Source: Candidatus Nanopelagicaceae bacterium (GTDB taxonomy: Bacteria; Actinomycetota; Actinomycetes; Nanopelagicales; Nanopelagicaceae). From it: a stretch of DNA of 59,987 nucleotides. The translations under genes and the position numbers were made by a program. The notes beneath the pieces were generated by a model that worked only from the letters and a program-made list of their open reading frames with translations, was not told where the DNA came from and made no database searches. The stretch covers positions 1 through 59,987 of the forward strand of contig VERG01000007.1 in assembly GCA_018882885.1 (NCBI GenBank), read 5' to 3'. Of the stretch, positions 52,057 through 59,987 are shown piece after piece. The first letter of the stretch is position 1, and the number at the start of each line of letters is the position of its first letter.

Positions 52057-52530
52057 ATGGAATACCGCGCCGAGATAATCGAGACCGGAGATCCACGCAA
52101 AAAATCCGCTTCGATAATTATCAATGCCCCAGCAGCTACGATTTTTAATTTACTAGCAGACCCTGCCATGCACTCTGTAATTGATGGAAGCAGATCGGTG
52201 CAATCTGTAATTAGTGCGCCTGCCCGCCTGAGTTTGGACGCCAGATTCAGCATGAACATGAAAATTGGAGTTCGGTATCGAATCACCAATCGAGTCGTGG
52301 AGTTTGAAGAAGGTAAGGTGATTGCCTGGCGTCATCTCGGTCGATGGGTATGGCGATATGAGTTAAGAGAGGTTACCCCGACTCAGACCGTGGTTATTGA
52401 GAGTTTTGATGGCAACCCTTCACCGCTTCAATTGTGGCTGCGATTTCGAAAAGCATATCCCTATGTGCAAATCGCTATTGCAAAGAGTTTGGTACGTCTA
52501 AAGAAATACTTCGAAGATGGTAAATCTTAA
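52057..52530 (+). CDS. SRPBCC family protein
   Basis: 157 residues resembling the Bet v1/START fold: strand S-A-S-I-I-I-N-A-P-A-A-T-I-F-N-L-L-A-D-P-A-M-H split over the first helices, a G-x-x-Y-R-I-T-N-R-V strand and a K-x-I-A-W-R-H strand, and a long terminal helix with K-S-L-V-R-L-K-K-Y. Unrelated in detail to the SRPBCC gene at 3747. Lies between ctaF and the convergent qcrB; role unknown, lipid or cofactor binding possible. Confidence 0.82.
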   Translation: MEYRAEIIETGDPRKKSASIIINAPAATIFNLLADPAMHSVIDGSRSVQSVISAPARLSLDARFSMNMKIGVRYRITNRVVEFEEGKVIAWRHLGRWVWRYELREVTPTQTVVIESFDGNPSPLQLWLRFRKAYPYVQIAIAKSLVRLKKYFEDGKS

Positions 52531-52547
52531 AGATCAGTGATGATCTT
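52530..52547. terminator. Short hairpin across convergent stop codons
   Basis: AAGATCA-GTGA-TGATCTT is a perfect 7-bp stem-loop spanning the end of the SRPBCC gene and the qcrB stop codon. It may act as a compact terminator for both strands; the T-tracts are short. Confidence 0.4.
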
Positions 52548-54123
52548 CAATCTCTAATATTTCTTTAGTGGTTGGCTTGGCGACCTGTTCGCTATGTGCC
52601 CGAGATAAGCGAGCCTGCAGCTTTGCCTTAGCACCCTTTGGATTGCGCACCCCATTGTCATCGGCGAGCACCGGCTCAATTGCGGCCGGCTGTTCATGCG
52701 AAGCAAGGGTGAAAGCACGTTGTGGTGAAAGCGGCTCGTGAACCTCTATGAACTCGCCATGCGGCAACATGACCAGACGACCTGTCTCCCGACCATGAAG
52801 TACTAGCTCTCTATCTGCGCGCTGTAGGGAAAGACAGATTCGTTTTGTAATAACAAAAACAAGTGGTGGCAGAAGGATTACGCCAATTCGAGAGAACCAC
52901 ATGATCTGATTGATGGATAAATCAAAATGAGTAGCAAGAAGATCGTTGCCGCCATTAATTAACGTCACCAACATAAAGGTGATCGACATCGCGCCCAGTG
53001 CGGTGCGGTTCGGTGCATTGCGCGGACGATCTAATAGATGATGCTCGCGCTTGTCTCCGGTCATCCAGCTTTCGATAAATGGATACAAGGCCATGCCGGT
53101 AAAGATGATGCCCGGAATTATTAATCCAGGAATCAAAATATTCCAAGAGATGGTGTGGCCAAAGGCATGGGTTTCAATCGGGGGAGACATGCGGACTAAA
53201 CCATCAAGCCAACCCATGTACCAGTCTGGTTGTGAACCGGCACCAATCTGACCTGGCGTATACGGCCCATAAATCCAAATTGGATTGATCGAGGCAACTG
53301 CGCCAAGAAATGCGGTTACACCAAAGACGATGAAGAAGAAACCGCCAGCCTTTGCCATGTAGACCGGCATTAAGGGATATCCCACCACGTTCTTCTCAGT
53401 TCTACCTGGCCCCGGATATTGAGTGTGCTTCTGGTACCAAACCAACATGAGGTGCGCAGTAATTAGGGCTAGGAAAATTCCCGGAAGCAAAAGAATATGC
53501 ACAACATAAATACGTTGAATGAACATCTCGCCTGGGAAGGCCCCACCAAAGGCGAAGTAAGACAGGTATGAACCAACTACCGGTATAGCTTGAATAATCG
53601 CCTCGGCAATACGGATACCAGTTCCGGAGAGAAGATCATCTGGAAGTGAGTAGCCCAAGAAGCCTTCAACAATTCCGAGTGTTAAGAGACCAACACCGAT
53701 AATCCAGTTGAACTCGCGTGGTTTACGAAATGCCCCGGTGAAGAAGACACGCATTAAATGAGCCACCATTGCAGCCATAAAAATTAGAGCAGCCCAGTGA
53801 TGGATCTGTCGCATGAGCAAACCACCACGAACATCAAAGGATATGTGCAGAGTGGATGCATAAGCGGCGGACATTTTCAAACCAGAAAGCGGTTCATATG
53901 AGCCTTCATACTCGACCTCACGCATGGAAGGGTCAAACCAAAAAGTTAGAAATGTTCCGGAGAGTAAAAGAATTATGAAAGAGTAGAGAACAATCTCACC
54001 AAGCATGAAGGACCAGTGATCAGGGAATACCTTCGTTACAGTCTTTTTTAACCACTTAGCAGCGCCAGTGCGCTCATCTACATAGTTTGCAACCTGGCCT
54101 GCAACTCGTTCACGTGCACTCAT
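52534..54123 (-). CDS. qcrB: Cytochrome bc1 cytochrome b subunit
   Basis: 529 residues, eight TM helices plus an actinobacterial C-terminal extension (about 430-529). Heme b ligand histidines occur in R-Q-I-H-H-W-A and V-V-H-I-L-L-L-P ... A-H-L-M-L-V; the Qo-site motif is P-P-I-E rather than P-E-W (M-S-P-P-I-E). It oxidises menaquinol. ATG overlaps qcrA by four bases. The C-terminal tail is Glu/Lys/Ala-rich and ends D-H-H. Confidence 0.97.
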   Translation of the reverse strand: MSARERVAGQVANYVDERTGAAKWLKKTVTKVFPDHWSFMLGEIVLYSFIILLLSGTFLTFWFDPSMREVEYEGSYEPLSGLKMSAAYASTLHISFDVRGGLLMRQIHHWAALIFMAAMVAHLMRVFFTGAFRKPREFNWIIGVGLLTLGIVEGFLGYSLPDDLLSGTGIRIAEAIIQAIPVVGSYLSYFAFGGAFPGEMFIQRIYVVHILLLPGIFLALITAHLMLVWYQKHTQYPGPGRTEKNVVGYPLMPVYMAKAGGFFFIVFGVTAFLGAVASINPIWIYGPYTPGQIGAGSQPDWYMGWLDGLVRMSPPIETHAFGHTISWNILIPGLIIPGIIFTGMALYPFIESWMTGDKREHHLLDRPRNAPNRTALGAMSITFMLVTLINGGNDLLATHFDLSINQIMWFSRIGVILLPPLVFVITKRICLSLQRADRELVLHGRETGRLVMLPHGEFIEVHEPLSPQRAFTLASHEQPAAIEPVLADDNGVRNPKGAKAKLQARLSRAHSEQVAKPTTKEILEIEDHH

Positions 54124-55115
54124 TGTGAATCACGCCCCCAGAAACTCGGTCCTACCGCCTCGTTAAATGGTGCTTGTGCAACCAGATAACCTTCAGAATC
54201 AACTGTGATGGCCAATTGTGGCAAAGGTCTTGCCGCTGGTCCAAAGATAACTTTGGCGGCCCTAGTTACATCAAATGTGGATTGATGACATGGGCAGAGC
54301 AAATGCTTGGTTGTCTGTTCATATAAAGCCACTGCGCAACCCATGTGTGAACAGATTTTAGAAAAGGCGATTATTCCTTCGTAGGTCCAAGACAATCTTT
54401 CCGGAGTTAGGTTGAACTCTTCAGGTCTAATACGGATTAAAAGTACGGAATCCTGGGCGATGTCATCCAAGTGTCGTTCTTTGCCAGCAGGAAACTCCGG
54501 CTGAACCTGAACCACTCCACCAACCTCTAAATCAGATGGCTTGATTGGGCGATTACCAGGATCTGTAACAAGACGGGTTCCTGCCGCCCAGTTGGTGGTA
54601 TTTAAATCATTCTCTGGAAGTGGTCCTAGATCCCGAAGCAAAAGAATTGGTGAGATACCTACTAGGCCAAGTGCCAGACCCATGGTGCGCTTGATAAATG
54701 GTCTGCGTCCAAGTCCTGCTTCGCCGCCTCGCTCCTTTACAGTCGCCACAAATGCGGCGCGATCTTCATCCTTAGAGCGCTGTTCTTTGCGAACATCAAT
54801 CACTTCATGATCAGGCATCAATGTTTTTGCCCAATGAACGGCGGCCATACCGATAAAGAAGAGAGCCATCGCTAAACCAAGACCTAGGAACAATTGATGA
54901 GCATTAGTGCTTCCCATCACGGGGAGGAAAATAAATACATCCTCCTCAATTCCCACATAAGAGAAGACAAACAAGAGTGTTCCCAAAACGGAAAGTAGAA
55001 AGAGAATTCCTACTTGACGCTCGGCTTTCTTCGCCGCAAGTGGATCGACATCGGATTTACGATGAACATGTTCCGGTAATCCCGGATCGGTTAGTGGAGC
55101 TATTTCATTACTCAT
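54120..55115 (-). CDS. qcrA: Rieske iron-sulfur subunit of cytochrome bc1
   Basis: 331 residues. Hydrophilic N-terminus, three TM helices (about 35-55, 70-92, 148-165) as in other Actinobacteria, then the Rieske domain with C-S-H-M-G-C and C-P-C-H-Q-S-T-F holding the [2Fe-2S] ligands (two Cys, two His) and two structural Cys. The electron route is quinol, Rieske cluster, QcrC hemes, CuA. Three bases separate it from qcrC. Confidence 0.97.
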   Translation of the reverse strand: MSNEIAPLTDPGLPEHVHRKSDVDPLAAKKAERQVGILFLLSVLGTLLFVFSYVGIEEDVFIFLPVMGSTNAHQLFLGLGLAMALFFIGMAAVHWAKTLMPDHEVIDVRKEQRSKDEDRAAFVATVKERGGEAGLGRRPFIKRTMGLALGLVGISPILLLRDLGPLPENDLNTTNWAAGTRLVTDPGNRPIKPSDLEVGGVVQVQPEFPAGKERHLDDIAQDSVLLIRIRPEEFNLTPERLSWTYEGIIAFSKICSHMGCAVALYEQTTKHLLCPCHQSTFDVTRAAKVIFGPAARPLPQLAITVDSEGYLVAQAPFNEAVGPSFWGRDSQ

Positions 55116-55118
55116 CTT

Positions 55119-55913
55119 TTATCGCGCCTTCGTTGTTAGCCAAACAGCGACACCAATTAGCAATCCCAAACCTAAGGTCCACGCCAACAGACCTTCTGTA
55201 ACTGGTCCAACTCGACCAAGAGCGGCACCACCAAGAGCTGGTTCACTTTCGGCGTGCTTAATCCATTTGATGATGGAAAGTTTTTCCTCTGGTGTAATTG
55301 TTGCCTCAGAGAAAACCGGCATTGCTTGCGGTCCGGTCAACATCGCTTCGTAAATATGTCTTGGCTCAACACCCATAACTGTTGGAGCGTATTTACCCTG
55401 GGTAAGGGCGCCACCTTGACCAGCTAGGTTGTGGCACATCGCGCAGTTGTTACGGAATAACTCGCCACCCTCTGCGGTGTCACCATTTCTTTCCCAAGCT
55501 AACTCTTCATTTGTTACAGCTGCGGGACCAGGTGCTAAAGATGCGACATATGCTGCTAAAGCAGCGGTTTCTTCCTCGTTGTAGAGCGGTTCTTTTCGCA
55601 TCGCTTGTTGGCTCATATCAGCCATTGGCATACGACCGGTAGCTACCTGAAAATCAACCGATGCTGCTCCAACACCAATTAGTGAAGGTGCGATGCCAGC
55701 TCCCTCTGCGTTAAGTCCATGGCATGAGGAGCAACCGCGGGCAAAGATCTCTTTGCCTTCTGCGATCAAAGTGGCTTTGTCTGAAGAGGTTAAGGCAATT
55801 TCCTCTGAAGCTGCCTGCGCTACGGTGTAACCAAAACCAACAATTAGCAATCCCGCTAGAAGTAGTAGTGGGCCTGCGAATCTATGGCGCCGATACTTTG
55901 AGATGAAACCCAT
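55119..55913 (-). CDS. qcrC: Diheme cytochrome c subunit of bc1
   Basis: 264 residues: N-terminal TM (about 12-33), two c-type heme domains with C-S-S-C-H (about 56-60) and C-A-M-C-H (about 157-161), each followed by a distal Met candidate (P-M-A-D-M and M-P-V-F), and a C-terminal TM (about 242-262). It replaces soluble cytochrome c in the actinobacterial bc1-aa3 supercomplex by reducing CtaC directly. Second gene of ctaE-qcrCAB. Confidence 0.97.
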   Translation of the reverse strand: MGFISKYRRHRFAGPLLLLAGLLIVGFGYTVAQAASEEIALTSSDKATLIAEGKEIFARGCSSCHGLNAEGAGIAPSLIGVGAASVDFQVATGRMPMADMSQQAMRKEPLYNEEETAALAAYVASLAPGPAAVTNEELAWERNGDTAEGGELFRNNCAMCHNLAGQGGALTQGKYAPTVMGVEPRHIYEAMLTGPQAMPVFSEATITPEEKLSIIKWIKHAESEPALGGAALGRVGPVTEGLLAWTLGLGLLIGVAVWLTTKAR

Positions 55914-55934
55914 TTTTAACTTTGCCTACCCTTC

Positions 55935-56603
55935 CTACTGCACCAAATAAATCGCAGAGAACAAAGCAATCCAAACAATGTCAACAAAGTGCCAGTAGTA
56001 AGAGACGACGATGGCGGTCGTTGCTTGGGAGTGTCCAAAGCGACGAGCCTTAGATACGCGAATCATCACTATCAAGAATGCAATCAATCCACCGGTGACA
56101 TGTAGTCCGTGAAAACCGGTAGCTAAATAAAAGACTGATCCATAAGGGGCTGAAGAGATTGTTAAACCTTCATGAACTAACTCGGCATATTCGAAAACCT
56201 GTCCGCCAATAAAAAAGGCGCCCATAGCAAAGGTCAAAGCGAACCATTCCCGCATTCCCCATTTTGATAACTGCCAAAGTGCACCGGTGCGTGCATTTTG
56301 AAAACGTTCCGCGGCAAATACGCCGAACTGGCAGGTGACTGAGGACAAAACCAAAACAGTGGTGTTCAAAGCGGAAAATGGAATATTTAAAAACTCAACC
56401 CCCTCGGCCCACTTCTCTGGTCCTTGCACAGCTCTGGTCGTGAAATACATTGCGAAGAGGGCGGCGAAAAACATCAACTCACTGGCCAACCAAACAATCG
56501 TTCCCACAGCTACGACATTGGGGCGATTAACTCTTGGAGGGGTAAGGACGGTACTGCTCATGGGCGTGATTATTCCCGAAAATTCCATATTTCCCATGGC
56601 CAT
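55935..56603 (-). CDS. ctaE: Cytochrome c oxidase subunit III
   Basis: 222 residues from 56603; ATGs at 56597 and 56561 are also possible, and an AAAGGG ribosome site best fits 56597. The family start [19 protein letters not shown] is split across the first TM; later H-G-L-H-V-T-G-G (about 168-175) is the subunit III signature, and W-H-F-V-D-I-V-W lies near the C-terminus. Five TM helices. First gene of the ctaE-qcrCAB operon. Confidence 0.95.
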   Translation of the reverse strand: MAMGNMEFSGIITPMSSTVLTPPRVNRPNVVAVGTIVWLASELMFFAALFAMYFTTRAVQGPEKWAEGVEFLNIPFSALNTTVLVLSSVTCQFGVFAAERFQNARTGALWQLSKWGMREWFALTFAMGAFFIGGQVFEYAELVHEGLTISSAPYGSVFYLATGFHGLHVTGGLIAFLIVMIRVSKARRFGHSQATTAIVVSYYWHFVDIVWIALFSAIYLVQ

Positions 56604-56711
56604 AGGCCCTTTTGATTAAGTTGTTGCGGTGAAACTCATCACGCATCGGTCACCTCTTATTACTCCCGCAAAAGGGCAACCGGAGTAGGTATTTTGATTA
56701 GACTGCTGCCT

Positions 56712-57125
56712 ATGTCCCAGCCCATGATTTCGAGCCTGAAAATCGCTCTATATTCCGATGACTCATCGGTTCGAGAAACCGTTAAAAAAGCGCTGGGTTC
56801 CCAATTGGAAAAGGATCTCCCAAAACACACAATTAAGGAGTTTGCGACCGCCCCTGCGTTGCGTAGCTTTGTTGATTCGGGCAATCTTTTTGATCTATAC
56901 ATTCTTGATGGTGAGGCGGTGCCTGAAGGTGGGCTTGGGGTAGCCAAACAGTTAAAAGATGAGGTATTTAACTGCGGCGTTGTAATTGTTTTGGTGGGAA
57001 GAAAATCAGATGCCTGGTTAGCTGGTTGGTCCCGCGCTGAAGGGGTAATTGCTCATCCCATAGATCCATTCACGTTATCGCAGACAGTTGCGGAGATTTT
57101 CCGCAAAGCCCGCGTTTCTGCTTAA
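56712..57125 (+). CDS. Receiver-like (pseudo-response-regulator) protein
   Basis: 137 residues from ATG 56712 (56724 also possible; TTG 56694 is less likely). CheY-like pattern: I-A-L-Y-S-D-D near the N-terminus for the acidic pair, L-Y-I-L-D-G-E at the phospho-acceptor strand, and V-I-A-H-P-I-D-P-F where receivers have K-P. The invariant Lys is replaced by His, so phosphotransfer switching is doubtful. No output domain. Lies six bases before trpD, as in other Actinobacteria. Function unknown. Confidence 0.82.
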   Translation: MSQPMISSLKIALYSDDSSVRETVKKALGSQLEKDLPKHTIKEFATAPALRSFVDSGNLFDLYILDGEAVPEGGLGVAKQLKDEVFNCGVVIVLVGRKSDAWLAGWSRAEGVIAHPIDPFTLSQTVAEIFRKARVSA

Positions 57126-57131
57126 GTAAAA

Positions 57132-58190
57132 ATGTCCCAGCCAATCCCAACTTGGGATGAAATTCTGGTTTCGCTGGAAAACAAGAATGATTTATCCAAA
57201 GCCCAAATAGCTTGGGCGATGCAAAAGATTTTGTCGGGCGCTGCGGAAAATGAAAATATAAAACGGTTTTTAATCTCCTTGAAAGAAAAAGGTGAGCGGC
57301 CCAGTGAAGTCACCGCTTTGGTTGAGGAGATGTTTAACCACGCTTCCTTGATCGAAGTAGCAGACAGGTGTGTAGATATTGTCGGAACTGGTGGCGACGG
57401 AGCTCAAACCATAAATATTTCAACCGCTGCAGCAATAGTTACAACTGCGGCTGGTGCAAGAACTCTGAAACATGGCAATCGTGCTGCAACTTCCAAAAGC
57501 GGGGCAGCAGATCTTTTAGAGGCGTTAGGGATAAATATCAATCTAAATGCTGCTGGGGTCGCGGAGTGCGTGCGCAAGATCGGAATTGGTTTTGCCTTTG
57601 CCCCGGTATTTCACCCGGCGATGAAACATGCAGCAGTGGCCCGAAGAGAGCTTGGTGTTCCAACAATTTTCAACATCTTGGGACCGCTGGCAAATCCAGC
57701 CAAGCCGATTGCGGTAGCAATTGGTGTGGCCCGAATCGAACTGCTCGAGTTGGTAGCTCAGGTTCTAGCGAGTAGAGGCTGTCAGGGCTTTGTTTTCCGT
57801 GGGGATGATGGCTTAGATGAAATCTCTTTGGGCGCTCCGACGACTGTTTATGTCATTAACGAGGGCGGGATTCGTGTTGAGAAATTTGATCCCTTAAATC
57901 TAGGTTTTGAATTAATCAATGCGGCGCAACTAAAAGGCGGAGATGCTAAGGAAAACGCTGCAATCACTCGAGAGGTATTTGCTGGAGCAAAGAATGCTTA
58001 TCGAGAAGCAATTTTGATAAATGCGGCTGCGGCGATCGCTGCTTTTAAGGGAGATTTCGATTTAGGAGTGGAGCAACAGCTTGCTAATGGATACGTGTTC
58101 GCTAAGCAGGCTATCGATAGCGGGGCAGCGGCTCAATTGGTGGAGCGTTGGGCCGTTCTATCAAATGAATTAGCGAAATCCTCTTTGTAA
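57132..58190 (+). CDS. trpD: Anthranilate phosphoribosyltransferase
   Basis: 352 residues; second step of tryptophan synthesis, PRPP plus anthranilate to phosphoribosyl-anthranilate. PRPP-binding D-I-V-G-T-G-G-D-G-A-Q-T-I-N-I-S-T (about 84-100), K-H-G-N-R-A-A-T-S-K-S-G-A-A-D (about 112-126), A-P-V-F-H-P-A-M-K-H and F-N-I-L-G-P-L-A-N-P-A are all present. Other trp genes are elsewhere, as in mycobacteria where trpD is next to ctaE. Its last 58 bases overlap the convergent exonuclease gene. Confidence 0.96.
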   Translation: MSQPIPTWDEILVSLENKNDLSKAQIAWAMQKILSGAAENENIKRFLISLKEKGERPSEVTALVEEMFNHASLIEVADRCVDIVGTGGDGAQTINISTAAAIVTTAAGARTLKHGNRAATSKSGAADLLEALGININLNAAGVAECVRKIGIGFAFAPVFHPAMKHAAVARRELGVPTIFNILGPLANPAKPIAVAIGVARIELLELVAQVLASRGCQGFVFRGDDGLDEISLGAPTTVYVINEGGIRVEKFDPLNLGFELINAAQLKGGDAKENAAITREVFAGAKNAYREAILINAAAAIAAFKGDFDLGVEQQLANGYVFAKQAIDSGAAAQLVERWAVLSNELAKSSL

Positions 58191-59908
58191 ATTAAGTTTT
58201 GAGAGTTTTCCCGAACCTGTTCCAGTTTTAGTCGGGCATAACCCGAACCAAAAGTGGGCATAGACCACTCTCCTGAAATCTCTACCAATCTAATATCTTC
58301 TTGATTCAAGTAACGCAATAAAACCTCAACCTCTTCATGTGTAGAGGCAGGAAGAATTCCTTCGGTTTCAGTAACCACTTCTCCAACCAGTTTGAGAGAT
58401 TCCACTACCTCCTTGTAGTTACTGGCATTTCCGCTAGCGCTGCCGCACAGCCGGCCAAAGCGAATCAGAATGAACTCCCATTCACCAACCGAGGTTGGCA
58501 AAGCGGTTATAAGTTCACGAACCCTTGTTAGTGAACGAATTCTTTGACCCCGGGCGGTACCTCGAATAAAAGCGCTGAGTCGATTTCGTAACTCCGCGGC
58601 CTCTTCAAATCTTTCTTGATTTGCTAAATTAAACATACGGTTATTAATAGTTTTGATTAACTGATTGGCATCCTGCTGTAGAGCCAAGCGTGTAGTAAGG
58701 ACATGGGTTGAATAGGAGTCAATCGATTCTTTTCCAACACAGGGCGCCCCACAGCGCTTCATATCAAAAAGCGCGCAAGGGCTGGCGGTTTTCATGGATC
58801 GAAGTGTGATTCTTGGCGAACACTGTCTAATTTGGGTTACCTCATAAACCGCTTCGATAGCACGGGCCGCTTCATCACGCCCATTGAAGGGCCCGCACCA
58901 ACCATCATCATCATTAAGGTCGTGATTTCCACGAACTGAAACCAAACGGGGGAAACCCTCTTGAGTTAGCTTTACCCATACCGCCTTCTCTTGAAACTTT
59001 GATCGGCGATTAAATCTGGGTTGCTTCTCTGCAATTAGCCGCAATTCTCGAATCTCAGCCTCAAGAATGGTCGGGGTTTCGATGTAGTTCAAAGTTTGTG
59101 CCAGGGCAACCATGTCCAATATTCGCTTCCGGGTTTCGGCCGCGGTGAAATAGGAACGGACTCGATTACGTAGGTTTCTAGTGGTACCTATGTACAAAGG
59201 TTGATCCTGCGCATCTTTGAATATGTAGACACCTGGAGAGTTGGGTAATCCTTCAGCCAAGAACCGCTTACTCCTCTGGGCTTCGGTGATGCGATTTGAA
59301 AAAGATTTCAGGTCATCTAGAGTCGTAACTCCAAAGCTGCCTAGACGATCCAAAATGCCGTGAAACACATCAACCGTTGCCCGGGCATCGGAAAGTGCGC
59401 GGTGATCAGGGTTTGTCTCCGCTCCAAAGAACTGCGCCAAAGTTGATAGCTTGCAGTTTGGTGCTTCATCTCTGGTTACAACGTAACGGGCAATCTTGGC
59501 GGTGTCGATGACTTGAAAGCTAGGCCAGTTAACTCCGCATTTTTCCGCCGCTGCCCTTAGGAAACCAACATCAAATGGCGCGTTGTGGGCAATCAAAACA
59601 GTTTCATTAGGTGAACCGGCAAACTCTAAAAAGGAAAAAAGTGCCTCACCGATTTTTGGAGCCTCTATCACCATGGCATCTGTGATTCCGGTGAGCACCG
59701 TTATAAATGCCGGTATTGGGCTATCTGGATTAACGAGAGTTTGAAACTCTGAGACAGTTTCACCACCTTTTATCTTCACAGCTCCAATCTCTGTGATTGC
59801 AGAGTCTCTATGTGAGCCTCCGGTGGTCTCGAGATCTACAACAACAAATGTGGTCTCAATCAAGGGACGACCAACTTCACTTAAAGCTGGTTGCCATGAA
59901 TGCTTCAT
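58133..59908 (-). CDS. DEDDh exonuclease fused to a GIY-YIG UvrC-like nuclease
   Basis: 591 residues. N-terminal DnaQ-like 3'-5' exonuclease (about 15-180): V-V-D-L-E-T-T-G (Asp/Glu), H-N-A-P-F-D-V-G-F, and D-H-R-A-L-S-D-A for the DEDDh His and Asp. A GIY-YIG domain (about 220-300): G-V-Y-I-F ... P-L-Y-I-G-T-T-R-N-L-R-N-R-V with the catalytic Arg, then a UvrB-interaction (UVR)-like helix N-Q-E-R-F-E-E-A-A-E-L-R. The arrangement resembles the UvrC N-half/Cho plus a proofreading exonuclease. A DNA repair role is likely. Confidence 0.9.
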   Translation of the reverse strand: MKHSWQPALSEVGRPLIETTFVVVDLETTGGSHRDSAITEIGAVKIKGGETVSEFQTLVNPDSPIPAFITVLTGITDAMVIEAPKIGEALFSFLEFAGSPNETVLIAHNAPFDVGFLRAAAEKCGVNWPSFQVIDTAKIARYVVTRDEAPNCKLSTLAQFFGAETNPDHRALSDARATVDVFHGILDRLGSFGVTTLDDLKSFSNRITEAQRSKRFLAEGLPNSPGVYIFKDAQDQPLYIGTTRNLRNRVRSYFTAAETRKRILDMVALAQTLNYIETPTILEAEIRELRLIAEKQPRFNRRSKFQEKAVWVKLTQEGFPRLVSVRGNHDLNDDDGWCGPFNGRDEAARAIEAVYEVTQIRQCSPRITLRSMKTASPCALFDMKRCGAPCVGKESIDSYSTHVLTTRLALQQDANQLIKTINNRMFNLANQERFEEAAELRNRLSAFIRGTARGQRIRSLTRVRELITALPTSVGEWEFILIRFGRLCGSASGNASNYKEVVESLKLVGEVVTETEGILPASTHEEVEVLLRYLNQEDIRLVEISGEWSMPTFGSGYARLKLEQVRENSQNLIYKEDFANSFDRTAQRSTN

Positions 59909-59987
59909 AACTTCAATTTAGCGGGGATGAATGACATTTTCCCCATTAATCCTTAATGTTGCGGCATGGGTCTAGATGGTGCACCAG

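Noticed and set aside
59966-59987. Start of a further gene at the right edge (ATG 59966)
   Set aside because: Only seven codons are visible and there is no clear ribosome site; cannot be supported.

Overview
The window looks like a chromosomal segment of a streamlined, moderately low-GC actinobacterium, most plausibly a freshwater member of the Nanopelagicales (acI) or a close relative. This is inference. It rests on the purely actinobacterial gene set (ctaCDF with ctaE-qcrCAB, PadR-ino1, DUF4191/lipA/lipB/glnA1, DUF3043, an SCO2322-like protein, a DEDDh/GIY-YIG fusion), on AT-leaning codon use, and on extreme compaction: most gene pairs overlap by 1-58 nt or are a few bases apart. From memory, the gene content and order broadly mirror the Mycobacterium tuberculosis region from about Rv2178 to Rv2220 (pimB', fadD15, trpD, ctaE-qcrCAB, ctaC, erpA, DUF3043, gcvT, pepA, sucB, lipBA, glnA1), with accessory islands inserted. 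No tRNA, rRNA, IS element, prophage or CRISPR array was seen, and no gene-free stretch exceeds 300 bp.

Layout. 1-12.6 kb: envelope lipid and sugar metabolism (partial pimB, fadD, SRPBCC protein, ROK glucokinase, alpha/beta hydrolase, PlsC), a sensorless two-component pair, a PD-(D/E)XK nuclease, a LysE exporter, a xanthine/uracil permease with a structured leader, then padR-ino1 behind a twin palindromic operator. 12.6-17.9 kb: a two-TM membrane protein with a striking start-codon-trapping leader, a stand-alone LuxR HTH, crotonase plus SDR, and a CbiMNQO-type Ni/Co transporter with an exact Nur-box match. 17.9-24.5 kb: a heterodimeric ABC exporter with complementary degeneracy of its two ATP sites, EamA, a class II amidotransferase and an M48 protease. 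24.5-29.5 kb: glnA, RDD, DUF4191, acyltransferase, lipA, lipB. 29.5-40.8 kb: MMPL, two redox enzymes, TIGR01777, sucB, lpdA, pepA, gcvT. 40.7-44.9 kb: a complete ECF transporter (S, fused A, T, plus a secreted membrane-anchored protein) behind a cobalamin riboswitch, so it probably imports B12. 44.9-49.1 kb: aldo/keto reductase, DUF3043, nadA, erpA and a cysteine-desulfurase homologue lacking the PLP lysine. 49.2-58.2 kb: the respiratory supercomplex (ctaCDF facing ctaE-qcrCAB), a pseudo-receiver protein and trpD. 58.1-59.9 kb: the DEDDh/GIY-YIG protein.

How the genes work together: the core is respiration (bc1-aa3 supercomplex), TCA/lipoate metabolism (sucB, lpdA, lipA, lipB, gcvT), Fe-S/NAD supply (erpA, nadA), nitrogen assimilation (glnA) and inositol/PIM lipid synthesis (ino1, pimB). 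Around it sit three metal or vitamin importers and exporters, each with a readable cis-regulatory signal. The best candidates for something new are regulatory RNA/DNA elements: the 13-bp inverted repeat enclosing the start codon at 13267-13344, the permease leader at 10828-10906, and the non-canonical start of cbiQ. Among proteins they are the asymmetric ABC pair and the lysine-less class V aminotransferase.
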